From Balanoglossus misakiensis (lineage: Eukaryota; Hemichordata), in contig CM082591.2 of NCBI GenBank assembly GCA_040954595.2, positions 2,356,001-2,420,000 on the forward strand: DNA of 64,000 nucleotides. Direction: 5' to 3'. Every line of letters starts with the position of its first letter. The first letter of the stretch is position 1. Shown here in pieces: positions 37,113-51,070 of the stretch. The notes below the pieces were generated by a model. The model had not been told where the DNA came from and searched no databases. It saw only the letters and a list, made by a program, of their open reading frames with translations. The position numbers and the translations under genes are program-made.

Positions 37113-39478
37113 TTCTTGTCCACCTGCCTTTGATGGGCTGACTGTTACATTTGTAACCGTTGACAATTTAGAAACCAATTATGTCATTGTGGCTTACATG
37201 AGCGTTGCATGGCTTGAGAGTGGACACACACGTCTCGATAGCCCTGTGCAATAAATACTATGTTCCTTCGGCTGTGTCAACGGCCTAGAGTTAGCGGGTT
37301 TACAGTTGAAAGAGAGAGATTTTCAAATATTTACAAGGGTTAGATGTCGCTTATATAGCCGGTTAGATACTCGCTGGGAGTTGATTAATTGTGAACGATG
37401 GGTACAAGATGAATACAATGTTTTCTCATTTGGTTGTTAGTTATATATGCTTGAGTTGCCATCCGCCGTTTACTCCCGGGGGATGGACTATTAATGCATA
37501 TTTTTAGAATCCACTTTGGAGAGTGTTTCTTCTTTATGAGTCTGAATCGTCCGGTATTCCTACAAATTCAGGTGCCCGTGATGCGTGTCATGGTTTTGGA
37601 AACTGGTGCATTTGCGTGAGAGAACACGACATCCATGAATCGCACATAGGCCAGTGAGATGTTGTGGTTAGATGTTCTGAGTCCAAGACTTAATCCCACA
37701 TGAACGAATGAATGAATTGTTAACAAGGGCCAATGTTGATTACTTCGTGTTGATCTTGAAAATACACACATTCTAAGTGACGTTTCCAATTTTCAGTTGT
37801 TGAACGAAGCCAATGCTGTGCTCATCTTCCTAAATGACATGCCCACAAACGTTATCTAGTTTCTTTCTGGGAACATCCAGTTTAGTTTCCAGATAGGATG
37901 TTGTTCCACCGCCGGGATTAATCAACATCAGATCAAAATGACATTCATTTGGAAAGACAGGTCTTCCCTAATATCAAAACCCATTAAAGTTATTTGCAGG
38001 TAATTAAAACGCCGGCGAATGACATATTACGAGAAAAGTCGTAACATTTCAACAAAACATGTCATTTTAAAAGAACACAAAAGGACCTACGTCTAGCAGA
38101 TTACCCTTGTGTGTCTACCTTTAAAATTTTGCGAAGGGTTTATTTGTAGACAAAGTTCTATACGTCAGTCTTCCCAGCGTTGTGCAGTTAATCTGGACAA
38201 TGTACCCTGTACAGGTGTACACTGTTACCAGAATGCATCAGATTCGTCACACAGCGTCGGCGGTCATCGGATGACAGAGTTGCGATTTCGAGGCCGGGGT
38301 ATAGGCGCCAATTCAATTTAGCAGCACACTCCTTCACTGGATTACAGTTCCCATGGTAACCAAGACAGATTCCTACACATTTGTAATCCCCTTACACAGT
38401 CGAACGAACTTGATCTCCCACCGCCCGGATGAAGTGTCCCGCCTTTAAGTGGAACGCCCGCCACCCCGAGGCGCTCATAAACTATGTAAACGTTTTCACT
38501 GAAGAAAATGGTTTTCTTAGAAGTAGACTACACGATACGTTTAGGCATTGCTGTTGAAAATATATAGATACAAGTGTAGATTTACAACGGCGTCACAGAT
38601 TCCGAGATGGTCAGTACAGCTATAGATTGATTCAGACGACAGTGTTGTATGTATGTATGGCTGTTGAGAATTCTCGTAAAAGAATAAGTATTGGTTTCAA
38701 TGGCCAGCGACTTGACAACCCGTTCTTCATAGCGGCAACAAGTTTGTTATATACACACTGTACTGAAGGAAGAAACTCAAGATGTTTTTGACCCAAGCAT
38801 CGGCATGACAGTTGAATCATACCAAGTCAGATTTATTTTGCAAAATATGCGCTAATCAATAGAACATATTAATCTCGAGTTCATAAAGCGCCTTTATCTG
38901 CGTAACCGTGGTAACGATTGCAAACAAACACAACCTGGCCGAAACAGCAAGCAAGCAATTAAAATATCATTAATGAAGTGGGCTCTAAGCCACAAATACT
39001 CCAATTTCCTTTGTAGTGCTGTGACAATGCCTAGGATTCAGGCGAGTCCGTAACGGATGAACAACCGAGAGAGATCGGCGTTGTATTTAATCATAGGGAA
39101 TCGTTTAAATTTTAATACAAGCCACTGTTGACACTGCTATGATATTATGTTACGGCCGCAAGAAACACGGAAAGCCACTCTCATTTTATTTGTCGACGGA
39201 AAATTAAATACAGCGTCATTTATTTTTCATGCCGCCGTTATCAATGACGGCCTGGTCCAATGACAGACCTTGCGACTGTACTGGAGGTCAGAATTTCGGA
39301 TGTTGTACAAACAGAACACATGGTCAGAAGTGACTCGGTTCTCACCAAGAGCACTTGCATCCATCAAACAACTGACAACTGATTTTTCAGAGCCGAACTT
39401 TGACCGACCTCTATGCGCAGCCTGTCAAATCTGATATGGCAGAATATGTCCAATTCTGGAGATGAGAAGATGATTGTG

Positions 39479-39632
39479 ACAGAAGGAAGAAGGGAGAGAA
39501 TTGACGCGGAGAAGGGATGAGAGAGAGAGGGGAGCAAGGCGAGACACGGAGTCAGAAAGCCAGAAAGAGAAACGGAAACAGAGAGAGAGACAGGCAGAGA
39601 TTGAGAGGCAGAAAGAAAAACAGAGGCAGAGA
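39479..39632. repeat. GA-rich purine tract
   Basis: About 150 bp of nearly pure G/A on the plus strand with AGAG and AGGCAG sub-repeats. Such tracts can form triplex DNA; low complexity explains the ORFs on both strands. Confidence 0.85.
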
Positions 39633-42600
39633 GCTGTGTTTCTGTAGTTCTGAATCCGCAAATACTGCTTCGATCGAAATCAGTATTGTTTCAAACGCAA
39701 AACCAATTAAAACAATATTGTTCAACTTAATTTACACATCAAGCAAATAGGAAATACAGCAAGATATTCACATTGTCAATAAAAATCATCCTGGCACGCT
39801 TGTCAAATAATACTAAATATTGACCTTCCTCTAAATTAAAAAGATACAATAACAGGGCTTTGCGGAAGCCATGATTAAGTGATCATTCATTAATTACGCT
39901 TTTTAGAAGTATTCAAATGAGATGGAAGGCCGTGTACATGTCTGTCGCAACGTGATACCCGCTGTTTTCAGCGAGAGATGAAACGCAAGCCCCCGGGGCG
40001 GAGATGTGTGGAACGAGAGTGCGGAGAAAACCAGAACTGACGGTTCTAAAGCGACGGTATTGTGCCAGGGCTCAGTTGGTGCATCAAACTAGATCGGACG
40101 ACGTCAGTCTGAGCACTTAGAAGACACTGACGCTATATAGGGACTGGCAGCTTGATGGTCTATCTATGACGTCACCTTTGTGGAGGAGAGAATTAAGTTG
40201 ACAAGTTGGTGGGCCGATTAAAAGGACCATTGATATTGGAATATTAAGTAAACTGCTAACCTTGCCTCGCAGCTTTAATGTTCCCTGTGCATAATTGAAA
40301 GAAATTTTTCTTCCCACTGTCAAAGTGCACCGCCTAATTGGCGGGCGCACATGGTACTCGGCACTCGACAAGCAAATACACTATGCACTGGAATACATTA
40401 GTTGATAACTGCGAAAAAAAATGTGGGATTTATCAAAAGTTTCAGCTTGTCGTCTGCAATTTTTCTGCAGTTCACTCTGGACAAAGAAGTTCATATTTGC
40501 AATACAGTACAGCGATCGTGAACGTGCCGATATCCGAAACTGCGTCGGACACGAAATAAATCTTCCCAAATATTGAAGTAATCTTTTGGGGAAAAAAATG
40601 TATCCTGTAATTTCTCAAATCAAATATTTGTTGGTAAATATTACCTTTCGAGCACGTGTGTTCTGAATTGAACATTGACACAACTGATTTCGCGGGACAG
40701 ACTGGAATGTAAAAGTGGTTGTAATAACACGGCTTCGATTTATTTGACATGAAAATTCCTTCGCGAAAAAATTCGAGGCTATGAAGAAGACAGATCAACG
40801 TAAAGCCCAGCTCTTGAATAATCCAATATCTACTGGGCGTACACGCAGTTTCACTAGATCGGAAATTGTTACTCCAGCTCACCAGAAATAATATCATGCA
40901 GCTGACTGTGCCTGGAATGTTAATCCATACACCGCTATTACTGAAAATTACACTATAAATTGTAGGCTACAACCGTCCCCAGGTCATATTTTCCGATTCA
41001 ATACCTCAAATTAGAGTCAGTGAAAGCACCATGTCCTTTATTCTATTCGGTAAACTGAAACCTGCCTGATTAGATGTATCAAGCCTCTATTTTCAATACA
41101 TTCATGACTAATTCACACATTCTTTGATACTTACTGGGGTGTTTTATCACACTGAACAGCGTGATGCTATATTACTCGGATAAATTAACCAGCATTAAAC
41201 ATGGCGGCCTGCTGCTATTCTATCAATGGTTTGCCTCGGCGCGTGAACAGTACAGCCGCGCGAGCTCGACGCGGACGCACTCCGGTCTTGCGCGCGCGCA
41301 CAGAAATATTGGCCACCACTGACGCTGTGTTTTGTCATCCACGAACGTCAGAGTAAAAAAAAATATCTGCTTTTCATCAGAATTCGGTCAGTTTTGTACT
41401 AAGATAGGACGCTGATTTGTGCGAAGTTGTCAAATTTGTCACGTACGTCTTCAAGCTCTGTCTGTTTTTCTCGAGATATTTGGACTTATTATCGCTGACG
41501 CAATGGCATTGTATGACTTCACAGCTGCGAGTTGAAGTCAGCCAATCATCGTGATACATTTCCATTGTTCAATTTTCACACCCAACCCTTCTTTTGTTTT
41601 CTGATGCACCTGGTCCTGCACATATTTTCTACTTTGAATACCCCATGATTCTCTGTTTCTCTGTTCATTCCACGAGTGCATCTGATGAAGGGGACTACAT
41701 GTTCCCGAAAGCTCATGCTGTAATTTCAACTGCTGATCACAGAGTGCCACAAAACTTTAATTCATATGGTACCGAAGATCAACACGGCAATACTCCGAAT
41801 TGTCAATAAGACTGACGTAAGTCAAGATCTAAGTACTAATACAATTGCGGCTCTGTTGCCAAAACACGGCTCTCGTATAATGTGACTGATATAGAAATCG
41901 ACAGGTATTTTCTTCTGCTAAATGTCAACGGAGAAACTAAATCTGAGGGCTTTTATTCGAGCCAATAACAAAGCTTTGTGACTCTTAAGGAAGTTAACGG
42001 GATCGATAAAAAGGGGAATTGGCCATTAAAAGGACCTATTTTGCTTCGTGTCAACACATGCGCGGTTATACGGCCGTCGCTCGCGCAGGTTTTCTGATCA
42101 TTGTGGTCACGTGTGCAAAACAAGCTCGATTGAAAAGACTCCCTCCACACCCGAACCTTTGATATTAAGTATGAATCGATTTTGGTATGCAGCGCCTGTC
42201 GCGACATAAAAGTATGAAAATTACTAAGTGGAAATGTTTTGTTAGAAGTTAATACACGGTTGAAACGTGGCGCTATCGTTGGCCGCTTGCAGAGGAAGTG
42301 ATGAATGGGACAGTGACATTTCAAATTAATAACAGCAAGACTGCCAAGCGTAAATGAAAGCTAAAGGCTAATAAAATGAAGACATAACTGCTTCTTTGTT
42401 TCGGTTCAATTTCATATTTACCCGGGGTCACGCTGCTAAAGCTATCAACTTACACACTCTTTTATTTTTCCAGACTGGCGATAAAAAATTTAAGACCTTT
42501 ATGTGAAATTGACGTTTTTCCATTTTGTTTTTTTGACATATCTTTCACAGCCGTGTCGTGGCTCCTGATTGGTGGACTCGCCGGGCGCCGAAATCAACAC

Positions 42601-42754
42601 GGGTGATTCGCGGCCTTTATGGTGACGCAGAGGAAGTTTAAATGGCCTTTAAGTCTGGAGAAGCTAAAGATGGAAGCATTCTGCCAATTGCTCTATTCAT
42701 TGGATTTGCTTGATGTCTCTCTAGGTAAGACTTTACGAACAATCTAACCCTTAA

Positions 42755-42917
42755 AGGTATACGGTCACCTCCAATTTACATACGCCCATATATGCCAGAA
42801 ACGGCGTATTTGGCGCTCTTTTTTTCGCGTGTGCCACCCACTGAAAATCAGTGATTGGCTATATCTCAAGTTAACCATGGTAACTGTAGCCAATTTTCCA
42901 CAGGTGACCGTATACCT
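42755..42917 (+). mobile_element. piggyBac-like MITE, copy B (163 bp), intact ends
   Basis: Perfect 16-bp terminal inverted repeats AGGTATACGGTCACCT (42755-42770) and AGGTGACCGTATACCT (42902-42917), flanked on both sides by TTAA (42751-42754 and 42918-42921). Too short to encode a transposase. Homologous to 20798-20979 in opposite orientation. The intact ends suggest it is the younger copy and was moved in trans by a piggyBac-type transposase. Confidence 0.9.
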
Positions 42918-45900
42918 TTAATACATGTGACATTTTGTCTATGACAAAACTGATACAGGGTACAAGGATATAGCTAACTTGTACCCTGCATCATTTTATT
43001 GTCATGGCAACTTAAAAAGCGCTGAATTTAGGTTTCTGGCGAAAGCAATAACCCGCGTGCACATACCATGCCCAAATGAAAATTGTATATACCATCTGAC
43101 AAGGCGAAAACATTCAGAAAATTGATGAATATGGAGAAGATATACCCTAATTAAAAATTCACGCGAAAGTGCACGGCTGGTCTCACTTGAGTACTCACCG
43201 TTGCTATTAGGTCTGACTACGTCAGTATTGCAAATTCTAAACACATAACGCTGAGTCGATGGCGTCCGACCATATCCCGCCCCTGGCCTGTCGACTGTGC
43301 CACCCCCCGTTTTCTGCTCAGTGGTTATTTTGTCAAGTTGCTGTTGCCAGTGAGTTCAGAAAGACAAGCAACCGTTCGTCAAAACAGACGACAAACTCAT
43401 TCGGCTAATTAACTGACATACATGAGACGAATGTTGTGTTAGAAAATTACAATTTCTAGTGGGGTTTTCTACAGAGCGACAGTGTCACTGTGCCAAGCTA
43501 TTAGAGACATCATTATGTACACACAGCATCGCATTATCCAAATTAAAATGGCATTTTCTGCTAGACTTCACAGCAGCAGGGCTCGCGTGTGCGCAGTGGT
43601 GACGACACCCGCGCTTTTCTACCCAATGTAGCATAACGACTTCCTGTTAAATGTATGCATATTTTCACTGATCTCCTACCACGGTGAAAGTCAGCCGGGG
43701 CCCCATTAAAATGATTTTAAGTGATCCCAGTTGGATGTTAAACCACAGATATGCGTTGTTTGCCACACATACTATTGGGTTTCTGTCTCTGTGTTATATA
43801 CCGATACCATAACGTTAGTCTAATACACCAAACATAATGACAAAGTGATAACGCCTTAGACTTTACCCATAGAGATGTAAAAATAGTGTTATAATGTGTG
43901 AAACAATACACAGCATAATCAGGGGGAATATTCCATTGTTGTTTAGGGAAAGTGTAATCAGAGAAAGCGGCTGTAGAAATGACAATGGTCATTTGTTACT
44001 ATTGGCCTTGTGGCCATTAAATAGCCATTTCCGGCAGTAATCCAGCTTCCGGTTAACGAGTCATAAAATTGCCGAATCTCAAGTTTTTTTACCGAAAGCA
44101 GCAGATGCAAACTGAGCAAAAATATCCGAAAACGAAGCACCCCATTCCAGCGTCCCAGACGCGCGAGCTAACGGGACAGCTGCTCGATTGAGAGTTTGAA
44201 CACTCGGAGAACAGGGGTCGACTTTCCAACAGCGACTGTGGAACCGCAGTGTAGCAATCAATCCATATAGGAATTACATTAATCACGATATGAGAGCCAT
44301 TCTTTCTAATCGGATGTGACACATTTTTAATAAGTAATGCATTACTTCCAATATCAGCAGTGGAAGCAATATACCATGTCACAATCTTATTGAATTTTTT
44401 TCTTCAACATCCCAGATCACTCACTGTGATATGGATCGAAAGTAGTCAGAAGTCATTCCGTAATCGTCATATTTTACTGTTTACATTAACCATAAACTGT
44501 GTAATGATAGCTCTCCATTTTTCATAATCAACGCATGTTATAAACGACAGTGTGCTTGATTGATACAGTTTCGCCCCCTTTTGAAGAAACGTCAGTTTGA
44601 AACATTTTGTTCGGAGATGACTACTCTCAGAAAGATTCCAAAGAACGTATTCGAGCTTCTAAATCTGTCCGTCTTTCGACAAGGCACCCGAGAGGAAATA
44701 GTTTCTGATAGAGTAGAATAAAACGATGGTCAAGAAAAAATGTTTAATAAAATTTACCTTTTTCCTGGGTTACCGAGCACGGCCATCTGTAACATGTTGG
44801 CGCGGAGTCAAGACTGACTAATTATCTTTTTTTGTTTAAAAGAAAGTTCTCCTGTAGTCGTCCGTCTCGAAGTTTAATGCTGTGCGTCACAGATGGTACT
44901 GGGAAGGCGGCGTAATTACTGCGCGGAACGTCAAATTATGTGACTAATGTCGTCAGAAGAGACTAGTGTAGTATACTCTGTCTACTGCCAAGCCACGCCA
45001 ACACTAGATAAAAGACTTGAGACATCTCGTTGCACATTGAAGTGCACCGCTACGCATGCGCCATCAGCCTGGCTTCAAGTCAAGCGTGAAATAAGTGAAA
45101 CTCAGTTAGCATAATCGATAAAATGTAATGGAGAGCAGCCTTGCAAAATGACAAGACGGGGGCACTTTACTACAAAAATCAATTTGAAGGAAATGAAAAG
45201 TTAAACCATCAGAGGGCGATTGAAGCAGCCCTGTTTAAAATTCAGTCGTATTTCATAATGCGGATTACTGACATTATTACGAAACGGTAAATGGGAGCGG
45301 TTGATTAACTCGATTAGAGAATTAATTGGCACCGATATCGTTAAGAAGCACGGAGATTAAAAAGTCGTGACTGCGTGTAAAATTCGGCAAACGGCGCACT
45401 TTCCAATCAGGAGCGCGCGTTTCCCAGCTGACAGTTTGCCCGCACGCGCGCGCGTGTGGGCGCGTCACCTGGCAACCGGGGAGAGCGACACTCGAGTCTT
45501 GATTTATGTGTTATATTCGCATTCTGATTCATTTATAAGCATGTCGATTGTACAAGGGTGATTTAAAGCAATTCCGTGTCGAACCCTAATGAATTTACAG
45601 CCAGAAAATATGGAATGGCTTTGTGATGTCAACGCGATACAATGAGCGAAGCGCAAAGGGGGAGAGTTTGCAAACACTATTCACATGTTATGTTTTGCCA
45701 GAGCCATAATTGACATGGCATTTACATAGAAAAACTTTACAACATAAATCTTAGATGGGTAGAAAGTACACTTAGGCAATATTAGCAAAGGCAGGCTGTG
45801 TAATTCCTTATTTCCTATGAAAATATACTTTTCCCGTGTAATTTTAAACCCATACATACCTTGTATATAAATATATGTAGCGAATATCTTTATCCAAACA

Positions 45901-46832
45901 ACACGGTTAGTCTGAGTAAGTCATATTATGTTAAATAACAATTATCGCACATGTTTTAATAAATCAATCGGTAGGATTACAATTTGAGTTAATACTTTTA
46001 AATCTGTCTCTCACTAAGACACGAGAAAAGATACTTAGTGACGGCTTATTAAGGGACCTTTCGTGCAAATGTTCTGTTTTGATAAATTGAAGTGGGCGAA
46101 TTTGGACGGATTAGGGAAAGTGATCAGAAGAAGAGAACGCGAAAAAAAATCCGCGACTTCCAAGTTATCATCCGTCGACACCCGATTTTTATCAATCTCT
46201 TGTCTTCTCGCAGTCGAGACGTCGCCAACACGAGAGAGGCGGGTGAAATCCCTCGTTGTTGAACTCAGTCGACTGAATGGGACAATCCCCGATGTCTCGC
46301 TGTACTCTTGTTACAACACGTGTGAAAAAACACTCATGAACCAAATTCCTCAATACTCGCGAAAATCAAAGCCTGATTTGCAACTATATCTATTGGAATC
46401 ATTCATTCGCCGAGAGTGCATTGTAGAAGATTAAAAAAGATTCATTTTCCTTTTAGCAAACATATTTACGCTAAATGCAAAATCCATCTTTGACTAAACT
46501 TAAGTAGTCGCGTTTCAAATAACCGTCTGGCGTATGACATCATTAGTGTTGTTACTAGGTGCTTCATTGACACAACCGCGCCCTTGTGTTCGTCGCGTCG
46601 TTTTGTGTAGTAACGCGTCATCACTCCGCGGTCAGTGTGAATGACTTAACATCACCATGATTACATCCCGTAATTACATGTGCGACTGTCAACAGGGAAT
46701 TTATTGAGGAGTGTTAGTCCTCGTTTTCCTTGTCACTGAGCGGTCCCAACGACCGCAGTTGTGATAACCTCAAACCGTCAATAAGAAGTCGAAAACTATC
46801 ACGTGATTCGAAAAACCGAGCCAAACACACTA

Positions 46833-46957
46833 AACTATAACTATATATATAACTATATATATAACTACATAAATATATACGTATATGTATATATTCTGAA
46901 TATATACTAGTATACGAATGTATATATTCAGTATTATATATGGAGTTATATATAGTT
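46833..46957. repeat. AT-rich repeat with inverted-repeat structure
   Basis: Repeats of ACTATATATATA on the left are mirrored by AGTTATATATAGTT on the right (46944-46957), with GTATATATTC/GAATATATAC pairs inside. It could extrude as a cruciform and may be a decayed palindromic element. Confidence 0.75.
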
Positions 46958-49900
46958 CGTGATGTCAGAATATTCCCCCCTCTGTGAGTCTTATCAATGA
47001 ATCATTGAAAACATGTATTCTTATCACAAGACTTCGACATCGCTAGAACGCTGTTGGGATTCCCTACAGGCACCTTGGCGACATCCCAACTCCTGACGAC
47101 CGCTAACAGAGGCGTATTGTAGGCGCGCCGAGAAGGAAATTCTGAAGTCGGTTTTCGATTTCCATTCAAAAGAGGCGCTTTTTATCATTCGGTGTGTTTG
47201 TGCAAGCACTGCACGTGTGTGCGGGAGTTAAGTCAACAGTAGGCCCCGGCCTTTTCATTTCCTTTTCAGAGCGAAATCTGTAAAGAGAAGTTTTTTGAAT
47301 CATGAAAATACGCTCGCAGCTCATTCGCGTTCCCCGGGAATTACACTCGATTGAGATACGAACAGAGAAAACGTTGAGCGCGCCAGATGAATGTTATTTC
47401 ACTGAAAACATACAAGAAAAAGATTAGCATGTACTACACCTTGCTTGAAAAAATCTAAAATGCTTTTTATTTATTTTCTCGCGTACCAAAAACATATTTC
47501 AAGATATTCACAGATATGTGTTAGGGGGAGAAGACTCAACAGTTTTTTGTCTTGGTGTGAATATGAAACGAATATGAAGTACCAGCCAGTACTAGCAGTG
47601 AGTGTTTGATCTTTTGCGTTCTGCGACTTATATGCCACACCTTTGTTTTCTGCCTGAAAGTTAAAAACCTTGAACAAATCCCCTTAAATTTTAATGTGTT
47701 AAAATACAAAAATACACGGAACGATAAATAAAAAATCTTCCCGGGTTAGAGACATGTTTTATTACGCACATTTTTCCAGGGCATATGTGATCGAGCCCTC
47801 GCTCACAGATCATGGTGACAACTTGTCGGCGTTTATTGACGCATTTACCCGGAATAATGGATTAATTTTCCATTTGGAAGAAAACAAAAACTAATAACTT
47901 GTTTAAAGGCAGATAAATCAGAATGGATGTGACATTTCCGTGAGATACTGTTTTGTTGAAAACTGCGATTAACTCTATACCCATTTCACGCGCCATTATG
48001 GTAGTCACGTTTATTGGCACACAATTAAATGACTTGTCAAAACTTACCCTTCGGGTGGCTGAATGTTTAGCGGATATTTAATGCTATTATATTACGCGCA
48101 GAGATCACGCAATAGATCATTTTCAGAACTCCACGAGATTCTGCGAGATATCGCGTGGCTTGGCAGTTTACAAGGTACATTGTATATTGTTATGTAACAC
48201 AGGACAAATGGAAGTATCTTTGTTGATTTCTGTTACCATGGTACAGTCAGCGACTGAAAGGGCCATTGTGCTACGATCTGCAATAGCGTGAATTACACGT
48301 TCCATAAAGACGTCGACTTCACAGATTTGCTAGTTTTATGATCAGTCTTTATCAGCCATATATTTCTCGGCGCCCAATAGCATATTGGTTTTTATGATCA
48401 ATTTTTGACGAAAATGAAAACCGCCTTTTCAGATCGTTAAGCAAGCTTCATCCCCACTGATATCCCCAATGCTCTGCTAAAGGGATTTATCGCGGACGCA
48501 ATAAAGTTTCTGATGCGACTTAGCACCATTTTACATATACTGCAAAGAGGCTGTCGTAAAGAGGCTTGCACTGCCTCAGACATGGATAATATTGAATCTT
48601 CGTATCGTGTAATCCCAATGAATCCATGAAATAGACTTTATACTCAATATAATATTTTGTGCATCTGCATACAATAACTTATTTTATGCACACTGAACAC
48701 TGTGCACTAATGCTACAAAATGAAACAAAACACAAATGTGCATTAGAGACTAAAATTCTATAAACTTGAGATGGATATTTATCTGTACCTTTGTTGTTAA
48801 TTAATAGGCGGAGACATGCATGCACAAAGTATATCAGAGATACGGAGCGCATTGCCAATTCTGTAGGCGCGCTGTTGCTAATGGCGAAAAGCGAGTAAGT
48901 CAACATTAGCGGAAAACAAATGTTGAACGTAGAAAAGACAAGTAAATGAACGAAAAACAAAAGCGTGTTCGCATTGGTCTCAGTGGGGATGATGGTGGTA
49001 TTAACGAAGACATTCAGCTAATAACCAATGGATATGTACCGAGATTGCGGTTATGCAAACACGCGCTACCCAGAATAGTCGATCGATATACATTTTAGAA
49101 CAGCGTGCCACAGCAGAAGCAAATAGATGTCTCTGTCAATCGTTCGAGATATTTTCTTTCTATTGACCAAGATCTCTCAATGGCGCATTCATTTACTTAG
49201 AAAATGTCCATAACTTTATCTTTTAAAACGCAAAGACAAAGTCGTTTCCGTCAGAGTCAATAATAGTTAAAGTGTATTTACTCAATGTTCATCGGTAACC
49301 AGTGGATTTAATTGATTGGTGGGTAAGGGATACCTGTAACTTAATCGCTGTCATAATTTGAAGGCAAATAGTGTTGTGAGGATCGGCGGCAACTTGACCG
49401 CGTGTTGACAAGACGCTGGCGATAAAATGTGTTTAACATTTTGAATTGAAAGTTTTTCCTGGTCAAAAAGATAAAGTTACTTTGCCGTGAGAATGTCACG
49501 TGACGGCCATTTCACAGTTTCGCAGTGTACGAGTGTAGTTCCACAAGTAAATAAGTCGGCCAACTCCTGGCGTCACACTGTAAGATACAGTAAGGTGATG
49601 GGCAGATAAATTGATTGATATTCAATCGAAGAATTTAGAGAACCTATTATTTTGTGAACATATAGCCTACATGAAAGGCACTGATATCTGAATGAATTAG
49701 AATCAAATTGCTAACAGGTCAAAGTCGAACTGGTCTTGTCAAAGTAAGAAGGAAATCGTAGCCACTGTATTGATTTAAGTTGATCTATGAGTTGTATTGA
49801 TAACTAGACATGTCATCCAAGTCACCTATGACAACTGAACTTCGATTTAGAACGTAAAAGACAACCATTGCCATACATCCCTTTATCACATGCAATTATT

Positions 49901-50985
49901 AATTTTGTCAATCTCGCTTCTTATTCCATTTTATATTTCTCATTCAATTTTCGAATTGTAATCACAAAAAAATGTCTATTCCATAAAAAGTTGTAATTAA
50001 TAGACGACTCCACTGTTGCCATGGTGGCGATGTCTGAAATCTGGATCACCGTAGCTTAGCCAGGGTCCCTGTTTTCGTCTGGGCATGCGCACCACCCCTA
50101 TACAGTAAAAGTCGTAGGCGTGCTTTTCGGATTGTAACTGTGTGAATACCGGCGCATGTAAATTAACGCTCTGAGTACAACTTCTACCTTGTCGCCATTC
50201 TTTTCCCAACAACATGCGAGATCAATAGTGCATTGAATCCGCAGCACGCAATCTTAATTGGTATGTAATAGGCCGCAAGGAGCTTATTTTATACTGTGAC
50301 ACCCTTTTTAAAGAATATCGAATAGCACATGCAGTCCATCGACTTTTCTTTGTCGAACTTCCATGACACACTGATGCTGATTATTCAAATTTTGAAAGAT
50401 TATCCCCGAGTTTCATATAACCACCCAGACGCCCATTTAATATCGACGGCTACCACAAGACACTGGATTCTCGCTACCGTGGCGTGAAATGAATCTGTAT
50501 AGAATTCGCGGAAATAGGCCCCGGGCGACCAGGGATATCTTGGACAAATATTTGTCGGCTAATGGTAAAGTTCACGATGAAATGGTGATCGGTGTCCAAC
50601 GTCGCAGCATTGACTGCTGATAGACGGTGAATGCATTCACTAGAGCCAGTATCCCCCCAGATCTTGTACAGCATCCCTGTACTTTTTCTTTTACAAAGTT
50701 CTGAGTGTGGGAGTATTTGCTATGAATAGCCGAAAGCTATTCTGATGATGCGTGGATAATTAGCCAACCGGGGAAAAAATAACGTCAGATAGGCGATTAA
50801 GTGTCAAACAAATTTGAAAACATTTTTTTGGTGCGTGGGTTAATTATCTCCTAGGAAGTACTCCCGAATACACATTGATGACTCAATCAAAGTATTTTTT
50901 ATCTTAACATTTTATTTTCATCTTATTGTTCAATATCGCGGAATGTGTTGACTCTCTTGGGTAGTGAAAATTTAATAACATACAT

Positions 50986-50988
50986 GAC

Positions 50989-51041
<53 letters not shown>

Positions 51042-51070
51042 CGATGATAATGATGATGATGATGATGATG
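50986..51070. repeat. (GAT)n trinucleotide microsatellite
   Basis: About 27 GAT units with two interruptions (ACGAT, AATGAT). It produces poly-Met and poly-Ser artefact ORFs on the two strands. Confidence 0.95.

Larger units (their letters stand above)
27186..46832. other. Gene-poor region upstream of VGLUT, proximal half
   Basis: No coding exon can be supported. The many ORFs of 60-110 codons lack domains, splice context or any familiar motif. A 5' untranslated exon and promoter of VGLUT must lie here or further right, but I cannot place them. Items seen: hairpin 28129-28153, paired repeat with TCTCGCGAGA at 32688-32741, an 18-bp minisatellite 33085-33156, a C14 run at 34064-34077, a SOX/POU/E-box group at 35222-35279, a CAGT/CTGT tract 37010-37112, a purine tract 39479-39632, a perfect CRE site TGACGTCA at 40167-40174, and a MITE at 42755-42917. 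Confidence 0.6.

Noticed and set aside
42590-42740. Possible short plus-strand exon (23-codon ORF from ATGGCCTTTAAG) ending at CTCTCTAG-GTAAGAC
   Set aside because: A fair donor site but no downstream partner exon, no domain, and the frame stops before the donor; could only be a 5' UTR exon, with no further support.
46063-46434. 123-codon plus-strand ORF
   Set aside because: No familiar motif, no supporting signals, neighbouring DNA non-coding.
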